17,616 bases of DNA from JACKCP01 sp034007295 (GCA_034007295.1 JAVERC010000059.1:1-17616); one strand, 5' to 3'; shown: positions 7,293 through 15,187, counted from the first letter of the stretch. The notes: a model not told the origin generated them from the sequence alone. A program made the numbers and translations.

Positions 7293-7907
7293 TTAAAAAA
7301 CTGAAAATTTACTTCTTTGCATAACTTTTTTAATTTTTTTCTGACCGTTCCACACTTCCCTGTTAGTTGTCATATCAACAAGTTTTAAATCTATCTGATA
7401 AAAAGTAACACGCTCTGATCCAACCTGATCTACCATTGAATTTATAGTACCTGTAAGAACAAAATCAGCACCTGTTTCCTGACCCATGGCCGCTCTTGTA
7501 TCATCGCTTGCATAAATATCCTGATCTTTTCTTTCATCACGGATATCCATCCTTTCAGCACCGCCAACAACAAAATCAACTTCACCAGATCTGATTCCAG
7601 CCCTTTTTATATCATTTATAAAAGTATCTATTGCAATATGTTCATGGGATTTATTTCTTACAGACTGAATAAGAACAGTTGGAACTTTTCCAGGCTTTTT
7701 CTGCTTAAATCTTTTAATCCATGGAAAAGTCATCATATCACCAATCATTTCATCTGCTACAAGCTTTGAATCTGTGTCATTCCAACGATCTGAAAGATCT
7801 GTTACAGAATCTTCAGATACCCTTGAAACTTTTGGCCCCATACATCCAGCAAAAAAGAATGCAAGAGCAATAAAAACAACTATTCTTTTTACTTTTAAAA
7901 CAGCCAT
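7293..7907 (-). CDS. lpoB: LpoB-like lipoprotein activator of penicillin-binding protein
   Basis: The 204-aa protein has a lipobox FFAGC (Cys22), a flexible region, and an LpoB-type domain: VPTVLIQSVRNKSHEHIAID (76-95), DDTRAAMGQETGADFVLTG (135-153) and YQIDLKLVDMTTNREVW (170-186), ending NGQKKIKK. In Escherichia coli, LpoB is anchored in the outer membrane and reaches through the peptidoglycan to stimulate the bifunctional synthase PBP1b. The domain match is good, though the partner PBP is not in the window. GGAGGA before the ATG supports the start. It lies between a COG3014-type lipoprotein and an LPP20 lipoprotein, 15 and 12 bp apart, which fits one operon. This grouping supports a job in cell-wall synthesis control. 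Confidence 0.85.
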   Translation of the reverse strand: MAVLKVKRIVVFIALAFFFAGCMGPKVSRVSEDSVTDLSDRWNDTDSKLVADEMIGDMMTFPWIKRFKQKKPGKVPTVLIQSVRNKSHEHIAIDTFINDIKRAGIRSGEVDFVVGGAERMDIRDERKDQDIYASDDTRAAMGQETGADFVLTGTINSMVDQVGSERVTFYQIDLKLVDMTTNREVWNGQKKIKKVMQRSKFSVF

Positions 7908-7922
7908 TAATCCTCCTTAAGA

Positions 7923-9605
7923 TTAATAATTACCTATTGTTCTTTTAAAAATAACTTTGGTTTCTCCAGGTTTAACATTTATTTTGCCGGCTTCATTTGA
8001 AATAACCTGCCCTGATATATCATAGGTTTTTATCTCAATATTATGTTCCCCAGGACTTACACTTATTCTGTTTACTCTTATTTCAGATGGAAGCATAAGC
8101 CAGTTTCTTGTTTCTGCAGCACTTGTAACCGCTGCAGCGATTTTACCGCTCAGTAAAGCAAGGCTACCAAGCTGACTGCCTGCCTGGTATGCAATCATAT
8201 TTTTCATTGAAGCCCTTGCAAGAGCTGCATTAAGGTCTTTGCCTGCATTTAAAAGCTGATTTTGAAGTGCCAACTGCCCAATATCTTCGCTTTTTATAAG
8301 AGGTTGAATCTGGCCGTTTATACATAATGTAGTCTGACCAAATTGTTTCTTTAAAGGTGAATAATATGGAACAGTTACCCTTACACCTCCATTGCCCAAA
8401 GCTCCGATAAGCCCAAGATTTTCTGCCACAGACCACAAAGGTCCAAGAGTTATTGTTTTTCTCTCAAAGCCCTGAACAGCCTCAGACAATCCGCCTAAAG
8501 AATAGTTTCTTACAATATCTAGAACTCCTTTATCTGAATACAATAAAAAAAACCAGGCTCTCTGGTCATTTCTGTCTGAATACTCCCCTGTTAAAATCGG
8601 ATACAAATAAAGGCTTCTTGTTCCTTCATCAACATTTAAATATAAATTGAGTTCTTTTCTTTGGGGAGCAAGTCCTAAATGCTCAATAACAACTATTTCA
8701 GAGCTTGATCCAGACATTTTTTCAAGCTCTGCTACTTTTTTAGGAGAAAGTTTTGATGATGCAAGCCGTTTCCATTCATACTTTTTATAACTACGCGATT
8801 TGATCATCATTCTTATTGTATCAAACCAGGCTCTTTCTGTTATAAGAGGATCAAGATTATACTGTTTTGCATAGCCTTTTTCATAGAGGGATGCAGCATT
8901 TCTATAGCTTATTCTTGCGTCATCATACATTCCGCTTATTTCATAAATTATACCCGAAAGATATCTGGCATAAGCATCTTCCCTAAATTGCAGCCAGTCT
9001 TTATCAAGCCAGTTACCCTGAAATTTTGAAAAAATATCAAGAAGTTTTACAAGGGTCTGTTTTTTTTTGTCTTCAACTTCCTTATAATTGCCTTTTTCAA
9101 TTTCATAGGATTTAAGCTTATAATCCATTCTTTTGAGTTCAATTCTTGCATTTTCAAGTGCAGTTTTCTGATCAGCAATTTCTTTGAGCCCCATGTCCAT
9201 ATAATTCAAGGCTTTAAAATAATTCAGGTATACATTTTCATGTTCATTGCCCGGGTATGGAGATTGCCTTGGATTTAAAAGCATGGAACTTAACACATCT
9301 TTAGTCCTCTTTGTATAAAGATCTTCGGCGATTCTTTCAGCAGTTTCAAAATTAGCGTTACTTTCCACATAATAACCGCCAAGCCTTGTTATAGATCCAA
9401 GCTCCATATAATACAAAAGCCTGTCATCCCCATCTGGTTTTAAGGCTTTTTTCACTTCTTCCTCTGCTAAATCATAATTTCCTTGCTTAACAAAATCGAG
9501 TGTTTTTTGAACCCCTTGTCCATAAGTTGCACATCCTGAAATCGCAAAAACTAATCCTAAAAAAAATAAAAAGGCTCGAATTTTTCCAAATTTAGCAGTT
9601 TTCAT
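7923..9605 (-). CDS. COG3014-type TPR-like lipoprotein
   Basis: From ATG 9605 the product is 560 aa; an in-frame TTG at 9623 is possible, but GAGGGG sits at SD distance from the ATG. Lipobox AISGC gives Cys25 as the lipid-modified residue. The N-terminal half is helical and repeat-like (FVKQGNYDLAEEEVKKAL, then SITRLGGYYVESNANFETAE, and GIIYEISGMYDDARISYRNA), as in TPR proteins. A less helical region follows, and the protein ends in a beta-rich segment (VSPGEHNIEIKTYDISGQV, then INVKPGETKVIF) that looks like a small sandwich. The overall layout matches the conserved lipoproteins of COG3014, which often neighbour lpoB in other Gram-negatives. No enzyme motif is seen; it may be a scaffold for envelope partners. 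It sits 21 bp after the MltC-like gene. Confidence 0.7.
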   Translation of the reverse strand: MKTAKFGKIRAFLFFLGLVFAISGCATYGQGVQKTLDFVKQGNYDLAEEEVKKALKPDGDDRLLYYMELGSITRLGGYYVESNANFETAERIAEDLYTKRTKDVLSSMLLNPRQSPYPGNEHENVYLNYFKALNYMDMGLKEIADQKTALENARIELKRMDYKLKSYEIEKGNYKEVEDKKKQTLVKLLDIFSKFQGNWLDKDWLQFREDAYARYLSGIIYEISGMYDDARISYRNAASLYEKGYAKQYNLDPLITERAWFDTIRMMIKSRSYKKYEWKRLASSKLSPKKVAELEKMSGSSSEIVVIEHLGLAPQRKELNLYLNVDEGTRSLYLYPILTGEYSDRNDQRAWFFLLYSDKGVLDIVRNYSLGGLSEAVQGFERKTITLGPLWSVAENLGLIGALGNGGVRVTVPYYSPLKKQFGQTTLCINGQIQPLIKSEDIGQLALQNQLLNAGKDLNAALARASMKNMIAYQAGSQLGSLALLSGKIAAAVTSAAETRNWLMLPSEIRVNRISVSPGEHNIEIKTYDISGQVISNEAGKINVKPGETKVIFKRTIGNY

Positions 9606-9626
9606 GAATTGCTTGCCCCTCAATGT

Positions 9627-10841
9627 TTAATTAGAACTGTATTTTGGCATTCGCTCTCTTACTTTTACAACGTAGTTTCTGGTTTCTTCATATGGGAGAT
9701 TTTTTTCAAGATATTTAAAAACCTCTTCAGATGTCATTGAATTGATTTTTCCAAACCCCTTATTTCTCCATTCTGAACGGCTTTTAAACTTTCTTGTGGA
9801 ATATGTTCCTGCAAAAGTATTTAAAAGATTCCCAACACCTGTATTGTATGAAGCTATTGCACACCACATTCTTGAGTCAGGATTTTTTATTTCAGAAAGA
9901 TATCTGTAGTAAAGAATATAAATATAAGCTGCTCCAAGCTCAACATTATTTGAAGGATTATAAAGGAATCTGTCAGTTGGGGCCTTGTCTTTTCCATGAA
10001 CAAATTTATAGGCATCTCTTCCGCCGCTTACAGGAACAAGCTGCATAAGTCCAAAGGCTGGCACCGGTGATTTTGCTGTAGGATTGAAAGCACTTTCTGT
10101 TTCCATTAAGGCAAAAACAAGCTTTGCTTCAAGCTCTCTTTTTTTTGATTCCTTTAAAACAAGGTCTTTGTATTTTTCAACTCTTTTTTTCAAATGATCT
10201 GGCACCAATGGAAAATCAACACTTATTACAACTCTTGATTTACCGTCATCACCTTTAACATTTACAACTTTAACCTTTTTATCTTTTATCAGATCTTTTG
10301 CAAATTCTTCTGAATTTTTTTCTGTAACAATATTGCCGTTTTTATCTTTTACCTGATCTTTTAAAACAGCTTCCTGAGTTTCATCTTCAACAACAGGTTC
10401 AGGATTTTTTGCTATTTCAATTATTGATCTTTCATCTGGTTTTGAGGTAACTGTTTTTTCAATTGCCTTTTTAAGCTTTTCCAAAAGCTCTTTTTTATCT
10501 TTTGCATCGTCTGAATCAACAGCAATTTCAACTGTAGCGTTTCCATTTTCAAAGTTGACAATATTTCTTTCTCTCATATTGTCTCTATATTGAACCCAGA
10601 CTTTTTTATCCGGCATTACAGCCTTTTTCTTACCCCAAACCTTTGCTGCCTTTTTTTTATAGTTTTCAAAGGATTGTTTCAGCTCTTTTTTATATTTTTC
10701 AAAATCGCCTGTTACAGCATCTTTATAATCCTGATATCCGGATTGATTCATTTTTTTATAATCATCAAAACTTGTCTGGGCAGGTAATAAAGCAGGGATG
10801 CAAAATATAAAAAAGAGGCATGATATCAATGTTTTTTTCAT
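9627..10841 (-). CDS. MltC-like lytic murein transglycosylase
   Basis: ATG 10841 follows a purine-rich AAAGGGGGC, giving 404 aa; an upstream in-frame start at 10886 would add residues before the signal peptide. The signal peptide (MKKTLISCLFFIFCIPALLPA) has its Cys too early for a lipobox, so unlike E. coli MltC this is probably soluble in the periplasm. A charged helical module (SFDDYKKMNQ to AAKVWGKKK) and a DUF3393-like region follow. The SLT domain shows ALMETESAFNPTAKS with the expected catalytic Glu249, FGLMQLVP, and CAIASYNTGVGN. Lytic transglycosylases cut the MurNAc-GlcNAc bond in peptidoglycan. Linked with lpoB and LPP20 genes, it likely couples wall cutting to wall synthesis. A hairpin terminator lies just upstream of it. 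Confidence 0.85.
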   Translation of the reverse strand: MKKTLISCLFFIFCIPALLPAQTSFDDYKKMNQSGYQDYKDAVTGDFEKYKKELKQSFENYKKKAAKVWGKKKAVMPDKKVWVQYRDNMRERNIVNFENGNATVEIAVDSDDAKDKKELLEKLKKAIEKTVTSKPDERSIIEIAKNPEPVVEDETQEAVLKDQVKDKNGNIVTEKNSEEFAKDLIKDKKVKVVNVKGDDGKSRVVISVDFPLVPDHLKKRVEKYKDLVLKESKKRELEAKLVFALMETESAFNPTAKSPVPAFGLMQLVPVSGGRDAYKFVHGKDKAPTDRFLYNPSNNVELGAAYIYILYYRYLSEIKNPDSRMWCAIASYNTGVGNLLNTFAGTYSTRKFKSRSEWRNKGFGKINSMTSEEVFKYLEKNLPYEETRNYVVKVRERMPKYSSN

Positions 10842-10872
10842 TGCCTTTGCCCCCTTTAAAATTTTTATTAAC

Positions 10873-10898
10873 AAAAACCCCGGCAAAAACTGCCGGGG
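10873..10898 (-). terminator. GC-rich internal terminator/attenuator after the LPP20 gene
   Basis: The arms ccccggca (10878-10885) and tgccgggg (10891-10898) are a perfect 8-bp stem with loop aaaac. On the minus strand it is followed by TTTTT. It lies 14 bp after the stop of the LPP20 gene and only ~32 bp before the MltC-like start, so it probably stops part of the transcription and gives the upstream lipoprotein a higher output. Confidence 0.85.
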
Positions 10899-10912
10899 AT
10901 TAAAAATAGAAT

Positions 10913-11485
10913 CTACAGCTTATCTATTTCAGCATCTAGTTCCTGACCTGCCTTGTATGCTTTAAATTCCTGATAAAGAACAGCCTCATCCTGAGGATCA
11001 AGATTTGCACCACTTTCTTTTACTATATTCTTGAAAAGTCTGTCAGTAAGAGTTGGATCAAGTGCAACCATTACACACCACTGCTTTTTGCCGTCAATTT
11101 CAATAAGATCCATTTTTATTGCTCTTGCACCTTTAAGCTGCTGCTGTGCTATCTGCTTTGATACACTTTCAAAAACTCCGCCTGCTGCAACTCCGTCTTT
11201 TGTTTTCACTTTATTCTGGTAGGTTTTATCCATTGCCTTAACTTTTACATCGATCTGCTTTGCAATATCAGCTCTTGCAAGAGCAACTGCTTCAGCTTTA
11301 TCAAGGCTTATATCACCTGTATAAATAACACATTCTGTAGAAGCAATACCGCCTTCAACAGTAGGATCCAATACCCAGCCAGGAAGATCTATACCTGCTT
11401 TTTCAACTGATTTTTCAGCACATCCTGAAAAGAAAAAAGCACCTGCGAATAAAACAAGTGAACAAACAATCAGCTTCTTAATCAT
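10913..11485 (-). CDS. LPP20-family lipoprotein
   Basis: The 190-aa protein has lipobox FFSGC (Cys22) followed by an LPP20 domain: LPGWVLDPTVEGGIASTECVI, the helix KAEAVALARADIAKQIDVKVKAM, and a C-terminal strand-helix KKQWCVMVALDPTLTDRLF. The length is typical of LPP20 proteins. A strong AAGGAGG lies before the ATG, and a strong terminator follows the stop. Both suggest high-level expression compared with its downstream neighbours. It is probably anchored in the outer membrane. It shares the LPxW...P opening with the proteins at 6249 and 11556, so the window holds at least three members of this fold. The exact function is not known. Confidence 0.85.
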   Translation of the reverse strand: MIKKLIVCSLVLFAGAFFFSGCAEKSVEKAGIDLPGWVLDPTVEGGIASTECVIYTGDISLDKAEAVALARADIAKQIDVKVKAMDKTYQNKVKTKDGVAAGGVFESVSKQIAQQQLKGARAIKMDLIEIDGKKQWCVMVALDPTLTDRLFKNIVKESGANLDPQDEAVLYQEFKAYKAGQELDAEIDKL

Positions 11486-11555
11486 AACAATTCCTCCTTA
11501 AATTAATTATTTTATTTTTTTATTTTTCAGCCGAAACAAAAATATTTTATTTCCG

Positions 11556-12647
11556 CTATAGGCTATTTGGTACTAGCCACACCATAACCCTGTCATTACG
11601 GTCAAGGTAAAAACCTCTCAACGTAGGAAACACCCTGGTATTGACAGAGCTTTTTATTAACTGATCAAAAAGAGATGAACCTGAGGTTTTTCTCAATATT
11701 TCTGTAACCTCAATTCCAAGCTCCTTGTTTTTTGCCATATTCATTACAGCCTTATCTACTGCATTATAAATTTGATATGAAAGAAGATTGGAAGCTGTTC
11801 TTCCGCTTTCTCCAACAGCACCAGTCTGTAAATTCCCATAAATCCATGTATTATCCTCTTTAAATGAAGGAAGATCAGGAGAAACCAGCCATAAATAGAT
11901 CGTTTCTCCGACATACCTTATGGCTTTTACATAGAGCTTTATTGAATCCTTATTGTCAAGCATCTTTACACTCAATGCATTCTGGCGGATTCTTAAAAGA
12001 CCGGTTCCAGTTTTAATTCTTCTAATTTCTTCAGTTCCGTAAACATCTACTCCATAGGAATACTTAAGAAGCAGCAACCCGTTTTCAATTGCAATTTCAT
12101 ATTGTCGCTGGGGAGACATTGCCCTGTAACTTACTCCAAGGACTCCACCCATTCCTCCAGAACCTGGGGAACATATCCATGTTGGACTGCATTCATAGGG
12201 CGAAAAATCATCTCCTTTTGAATTTCCTGAAACAGCATTTGAATTTCCTGAAACAGCCCTTGCAATTATATAATCGCTTGTTTTTAAAACATCTGAAATT
12301 GAAAAAGTACGGCCTTGAATAACAGCATCATTTTTTTCCCCTTTAATGATGTCTTTATAATTTTCATTATCAGAACTAATATTTACTCCATAATAATCCA
12401 AAAGACCGTCAAGAGCATATTTTCTTGCATGATATTCAGGATTTCCACCAACAGAAATTGTCCTTGCCATACCAACAGAGCCAACACAAGCACCAGGTGA
12501 AGGATTTAAAAACCACTGAGGAAGAAGGGCACTGTCCCTTAATTGCTCAAAGGTCAAATTATAGGTTAATTTATCTGCTTTATGGTGAGACAAAGAGCAG
12601 GAAACAAATAAAAGCAGAATAAAAGTAAAACATATTTTTTTTGACAT
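11556..12647 (-). CDS. lipoprotein with two LPP20-like segments
   Basis: The 363-aa protein has lipobox FVSC (Cys17). Its first segment opens LLPQWFLNPSPGACVGSVGMART (Trp45) and continues HARKYALDGLLDYYG. A second similar opening, SPTWICSPGSGG (Trp157), is followed by GVLGVSYRAMSPQRQYEIAIENGLLLLKYSYG. This repeats the LPP20 pattern of a W-x3-P opening, a GxGxS turn and a long helix, which suggests an internal duplication. Between the halves is a 7-residue tandem (AVSGNSN, then AVSGNSK). The first gene of the envelope block in transcription order, it lies 70 bp before the LPP20 gene at 10913. The SD is weak. I infer an outer-membrane lipoprotein; no enzymatic motif is visible. Confidence 0.65.
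   Translation of the reverse strand: MSKKICFTFILLLFVSCSLSHHKADKLTYNLTFEQLRDSALLPQWFLNPSPGACVGSVGMARTISVGGNPEYHARKYALDGLLDYYGVNISSDNENYKDIIKGEKNDAVIQGRTFSISDVLKTSDYIIARAVSGNSNAVSGNSKGDDFSPYECSPTWICSPGSGGMGGVLGVSYRAMSPQRQYEIAIENGLLLLKYSYGVDVYGTEEIRRIKTGTGLLRIRQNALSVKMLDNKDSIKLYVKAIRYVGETIYLWLVSPDLPSFKEDNTWIYGNLQTGAVGESGRTASNLLSYQIYNAVDKAVMNMAKNKELGIEVTEILRKTSGSSLFDQLIKSSVNTRVFPTLRGFYLDRNDRVMVWLVPNSL
12218..12258 (-). repeat. 21-bp in-frame tandem duplication
   Basis: The unit containing gaatttcctgaaacagc starts at 12220 and again at 12241, a period of 21 bp with near identity. It gives AVSGNSN then AVSGNSK in the lipoprotein at 11556. It lies in the linker between its two LPP20-like segments. 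Confidence 0.8.
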
Positions 12648-12714
12648 TTCAAAGCCTGTTTTAATATTTTTAGGTAATATAAAAATTTAGCTTATTAAAA
12701 CTAAAAAAGCAATA

Positions 12715-13221
12715 TTATCTACTAGTCAATACTGCATTAATAATTAAGTTCATAACATCTTCAGGCCTTCCTGATGCTGAATCTACCTTAATATCTGCCC
12801 AATTTTCATATAAAGGCACCCTTTCATTATAAATATCTTTTATTGTCTGCCCTTTTTTGTAAACAACTCCTCTTTGATTAAGATCTTTTAGTCTCTGCTC
12901 AACAACATCAAAAGAAGTTACCAGATAAATCACCTTTCCCATAGATTTTAGATGTTTCATGGCTTTATTGCTTAATACAACACTTCCTCCTGTTGCAATT
13001 ACACATGAACTTACATTTACCTGTGAAACAATTTCTTCTTCAATTTTGCAAAAGCCTTCAAGACCAAATTCATTTATCAGCTCAAAAAGCATTTTTCCTT
13101 TTTCCTGCTGAATAAGAATATCTGTATCCATGAAATTCATGTTAAGGTATTTGGCTAAAATTACACCAACACTGCTTTTTCCTGCTGCAGGCATTCCAAT
13201 TAGAGAAATATTTTTTTTCAT
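12715..13221 (-). CDS. shikimate kinase-family P-loop kinase with atypical substrate-site residues
   Basis: The 168-aa protein has the shikimate kinase layout: Walker A GMPAAGKSS (residues 9-17), DTD (32-34), a GG turn at ATGGSVV, and the C-terminal RVPLYENWADIKVD. It would phosphorylate shikimate in the aromatic amino acid pathway, in the cytoplasm. Two usual substrate-binding features differ: the FRxxE arginine is replaced (GFCKIEEE, Cys58) and the GGG turn is GGS (78-80). It could therefore be a divergent shikimate kinase or a related small-molecule kinase. No other aro gene is beside it. The ATG has only a weak purine-rich leader. A sigma70-like promoter lies upstream. It reads toward the envelope block with 67 bp between. 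Confidence 0.75.
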   Translation of the reverse strand: MKKNISLIGMPAAGKSSVGVILAKYLNMNFMDTDILIQQEKGKMLFELINEFGLEGFCKIEEEIVSQVNVSSCVIATGGSVVLSNKAMKHLKSMGKVIYLVTSFDVVEQRLKDLNQRGVVYKKGQTIKDIYNERVPLYENWADIKVDSASGRPEDVMNLIINAVLTSR

Positions 13222-13259
13222 TTTCTTTTCTTTAAGTTAAATATTGTTTTTTTATAATC

Positions 13260-13289
13260 ATTATCAAAGTGAAAACCTTGAAGTGTAAA
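13260..13289 (-). promoter_or_regulatory. sigma70-like promoter for the shikimate kinase-family gene
   Basis: On the minus strand TTTACA (13289-13284) and GATAAT (13265-13260) are 18 bp apart, about 40 bp before the ATG at 13221. It gives a short leader. It is a sequence match only. Confidence 0.45.
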
Positions 13290-13405
13290 GCAAGAAAAAA
13301 CGTATTAATTCTATATAAAATACAAAAATTTACCTGATTTGGAAACAATGGTATAATGAATATAAAAACAATTACAGTTAAGCAACTATCACGCCTAAAA
13401 TACTT

Positions 13406-15187
13406 TTAAAATCTTTTCACTACAATCTTTCCCTGCCGGCCTCGAAAGGCAGCCAGCCGGAAACCGCTATTGTCGTTGGTATCACCCGACGAATTGAAGT
13501 CGCGGTAGGCACTGCGGCAGTACCTGGCAATGTTGAGCCAGCCGCCACCCCTAAGCACACGGCCAGGGCTTGACCCAGGCCCGGAAGGATCTGTTACATG
13601 ACCTGAGGGATAATCTGCATACCTGTCTTCACACCATTCCCATACATTTCCATGCATATCATAAAGACCCCATTGATTAGGCTTTAAAAGACCCACTTCA
13701 TGAGTTTTATATCCTGAGTTATCACCATACCATGCATAGTCTTTAAGAAAATCCGGATTATCACCAAAACAATATGCAGTAATTGTATCAGCCCTTGCAG
13801 CATATTCCCACTCTGCTTCTGTTGGTAAACGATAAGTTATTCCGTCTTTTTTTGAAAGCCAGTCTGCAAATTTTTTTGCCCCATGCCAGCTTATTTCAAC
13901 CATTGGCTGTTTATCACTTTGTCCAAATCTATTTCCTGAAAGAGAATATGATGAATTTTTCTTTAAAGGACAACCAGCATCTTTCCAATCAACTCCTGTA
14001 TCATCTCCGGTTTCCTGTAAATATTTTCTATACTGACCTATGGTTACTTCAGTTGTCTGCATAAAATAACCTTTAGTCAAAATAACTTTATGCTGTTTTT
14101 CACGATCGTAATGTCCTGATTCTGATGAGGAAGAACCTATCGTAAATGTTCCGGGTCTTATATAAACAAACTCCATTCCAAGAAAATTGGTGAATCCATT
14201 TTTATATAATTGTGCTTTTTTTCTTAATTCATCATCTTCAACCGAATACGGATTATCTGTTGAATATTCAGTCAAAAATTTGTTCCACATTTTTTCATTA
14301 TCTTCAAAATCAAACTTTTCAGAACTGTTTTCTGCCATTTCAAAAGATTTTTTCATGGCATCCTGATATTTCTGCCAATTTGTAAAGCCAGGATTATCAG
14401 ACGTAGAGTTACCCCCAGACTGTGAAGGATTAAATATAAAATCTACTAAAGTTCCATCAACAACCAGGGGTCTTTGCTGATAATTTGTCTGATTACACAC
14501 ATTTATTCTTGTTTCCCTGAAAATAGAACTTAAATTATTATTGGTTTTATTTAATTCCTTAATCAGATTTAATGCAAAAGGACTGTTTTCTCCGTCTCCG
14601 TCAAGAGCAACCTCACCTGCCTCAGTTGAATAACAAACAATATATCCTAATCTACTCTCCGGCATCCTAACCCTCGCAAGTCCTCTGGAAGCTGAACGAA
14701 ATTTTCTTTCAACCGGATTATTACGGCAGGCATCGATTATTAGAATATTTAAATCTGTTTTTGCTTCATGCATATACCCCAAAACCTGTCCGAGGGCTAA
14801 AGCCTTATATTTTACATCTGTCTCCGACATTATTTCAGAACCTACTGGTATAAGATAATTTTCCCCGTCTACCTGTATTCCATGACCTGCATAGTAAAAC
14901 AGGCCAACCCCACCCTTTCTATGCAGCTTTTGTTTAAACTCATTAACAGCCCTGTCCATTTGAACCTGATCTTTATTAGTCTTCAAAATAACTTCAAAAC
15001 CTAGTCGGTTTAAAGTATCTGCTATATCTTCAGCATCTTTTTGGGGATTAGAAAGAGGCGAATTTAAATAACTGCCATTTCCAATTACTAATGCAGTCTT
15101 TTTTAAATCTTTAGATATTTCTTGTGCACTTACAAAAACTCCAAAAACAAAAAAAATAACAATGGTGTATAAAACTCTTTTTTTCAT
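13406..15187 (-). CDS. secreted caspase-like protease fused to an FGE-sulfatase/C-type-lectin domain (candidate DGR target)
   Basis: The 593-aa protein has a Sec signal peptide (to about SAQ, residue 22), then a caspase-like (peptidase C14) domain, about 28-252, with His102 (YYAGHG) and Cys154 (DACRNNP). A polar linker follows (about 254-333). The FGE-sulfatase domain, about 334-585, has FLGMEFVYIRPGTFTIG, TTEVTIGQYRKYL, YRLPTEAEWEYAAR, WGLYDMHGNVWEWCEDR and RVLRGGGW. True formylglycine-generating enzymes have a reactive Cys just after RGGSF; here the position is in GGGWLNIARY, so it is likely a binding fold rather than an enzyme. The last 165 bp is GC-rich with a DGR variable-region pattern. 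AGGTGA precedes the ATG. It may bind a variable ligand outside the cell and activate proteolysis, which is inference. Confidence 0.85.
   Translation of the reverse strand: MKKRVLYTIVIFFVFGVFVSAQEISKDLKKTALVIGNGSYLNSPLSNPQKDAEDIADTLNRLGFEVILKTNKDQVQMDRAVNEFKQKLHRKGGVGLFYYAGHGIQVDGENYLIPVGSEIMSETDVKYKALALGQVLGYMHEAKTDLNILIIDACRNNPVERKFRSASRGLARVRMPESRLGYIVCYSTEAGEVALDGDGENSPFALNLIKELNKTNNNLSSIFRETRINVCNQTNYQQRPLVVDGTLVDFIFNPSQSGGNSTSDNPGFTNWQKYQDAMKKSFEMAENSSEKFDFEDNEKMWNKFLTEYSTDNPYSVEDDELRKKAQLYKNGFTNFLGMEFVYIRPGTFTIGSSSSESGHYDREKQHKVILTKGYFMQTTEVTIGQYRKYLQETGDDTGVDWKDAGCPLKKNSSYSLSGNRFGQSDKQPMVEISWHGAKKFADWLSKKDGITYRLPTEAEWEYAARADTITAYCFGDNPDFLKDYAWYGDNSGYKTHEVGLLKPNQWGLYDMHGNVWEWCEDRYADYPSGHVTDPSGPGSSPGRVLRGGGWLNIARYCRSAYRDFNSSGDTNDNSGFRLAAFRGRQGKIVVKRF
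13431..13595 (-). other. candidate DGR variable region (VR) at the 3' end of the caspase-FGE gene
   Basis: G+C is about 62% here (38/60, 37/60 and 30/50 in successive counts), against 26/60 and then 21/60 just upstream in the same gene. The encoded motif is GRVLRGGGW, LNIARYCRSAYR, DFNSSGDTNDNSGFRL, the C-type-lectin VR pattern of diversity-generating retroelements. At the sites that vary in known VRs, the codons are ctc (551), att (553), tac (556, 561), gac (563, 572), ttc (564), gat (569) and agc (574), all NNY, as expected from AAY template codons. Conserved scaffold codons (tgc cgc agt gcc; ggt ttc cgg ctg) lie between. No second copy (template repeat) and no reverse transcriptase is present in the window. 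Confidence 0.7.

Noticed and set aside
11520..11575. Hairpin between agccgaaa and tttccgct as a terminator after the lipoprotein at 11556
   Set aside because: The stem has a mismatch, a long AT-rich loop and no T-tract in the needed direction.
12218..12258. Start of a CRISPR array
   Set aside because: Only two adjacent units with a 21-bp period and no spacers; they lie in frame in a coding region.
13431..13595. GC-rich patch as an ordinary compositional fluctuation or an assembly chimera
   Set aside because: It is in frame, ends close to the stop codon and coincides exactly with the VR-like part of the domain; a chimera cannot be excluded without reads but would not predict the NNY pattern.
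13406..15187. Formylglycine-generating (sulfatase-activating) enzyme activity for the FGE domain
   Set aside because: No sulfatase is nearby, the Cys expected after RGGSF is missing, and the fusion to a secreted caspase domain with a GC-rich VR-like end fits a ligand-binding C-type lectin better.
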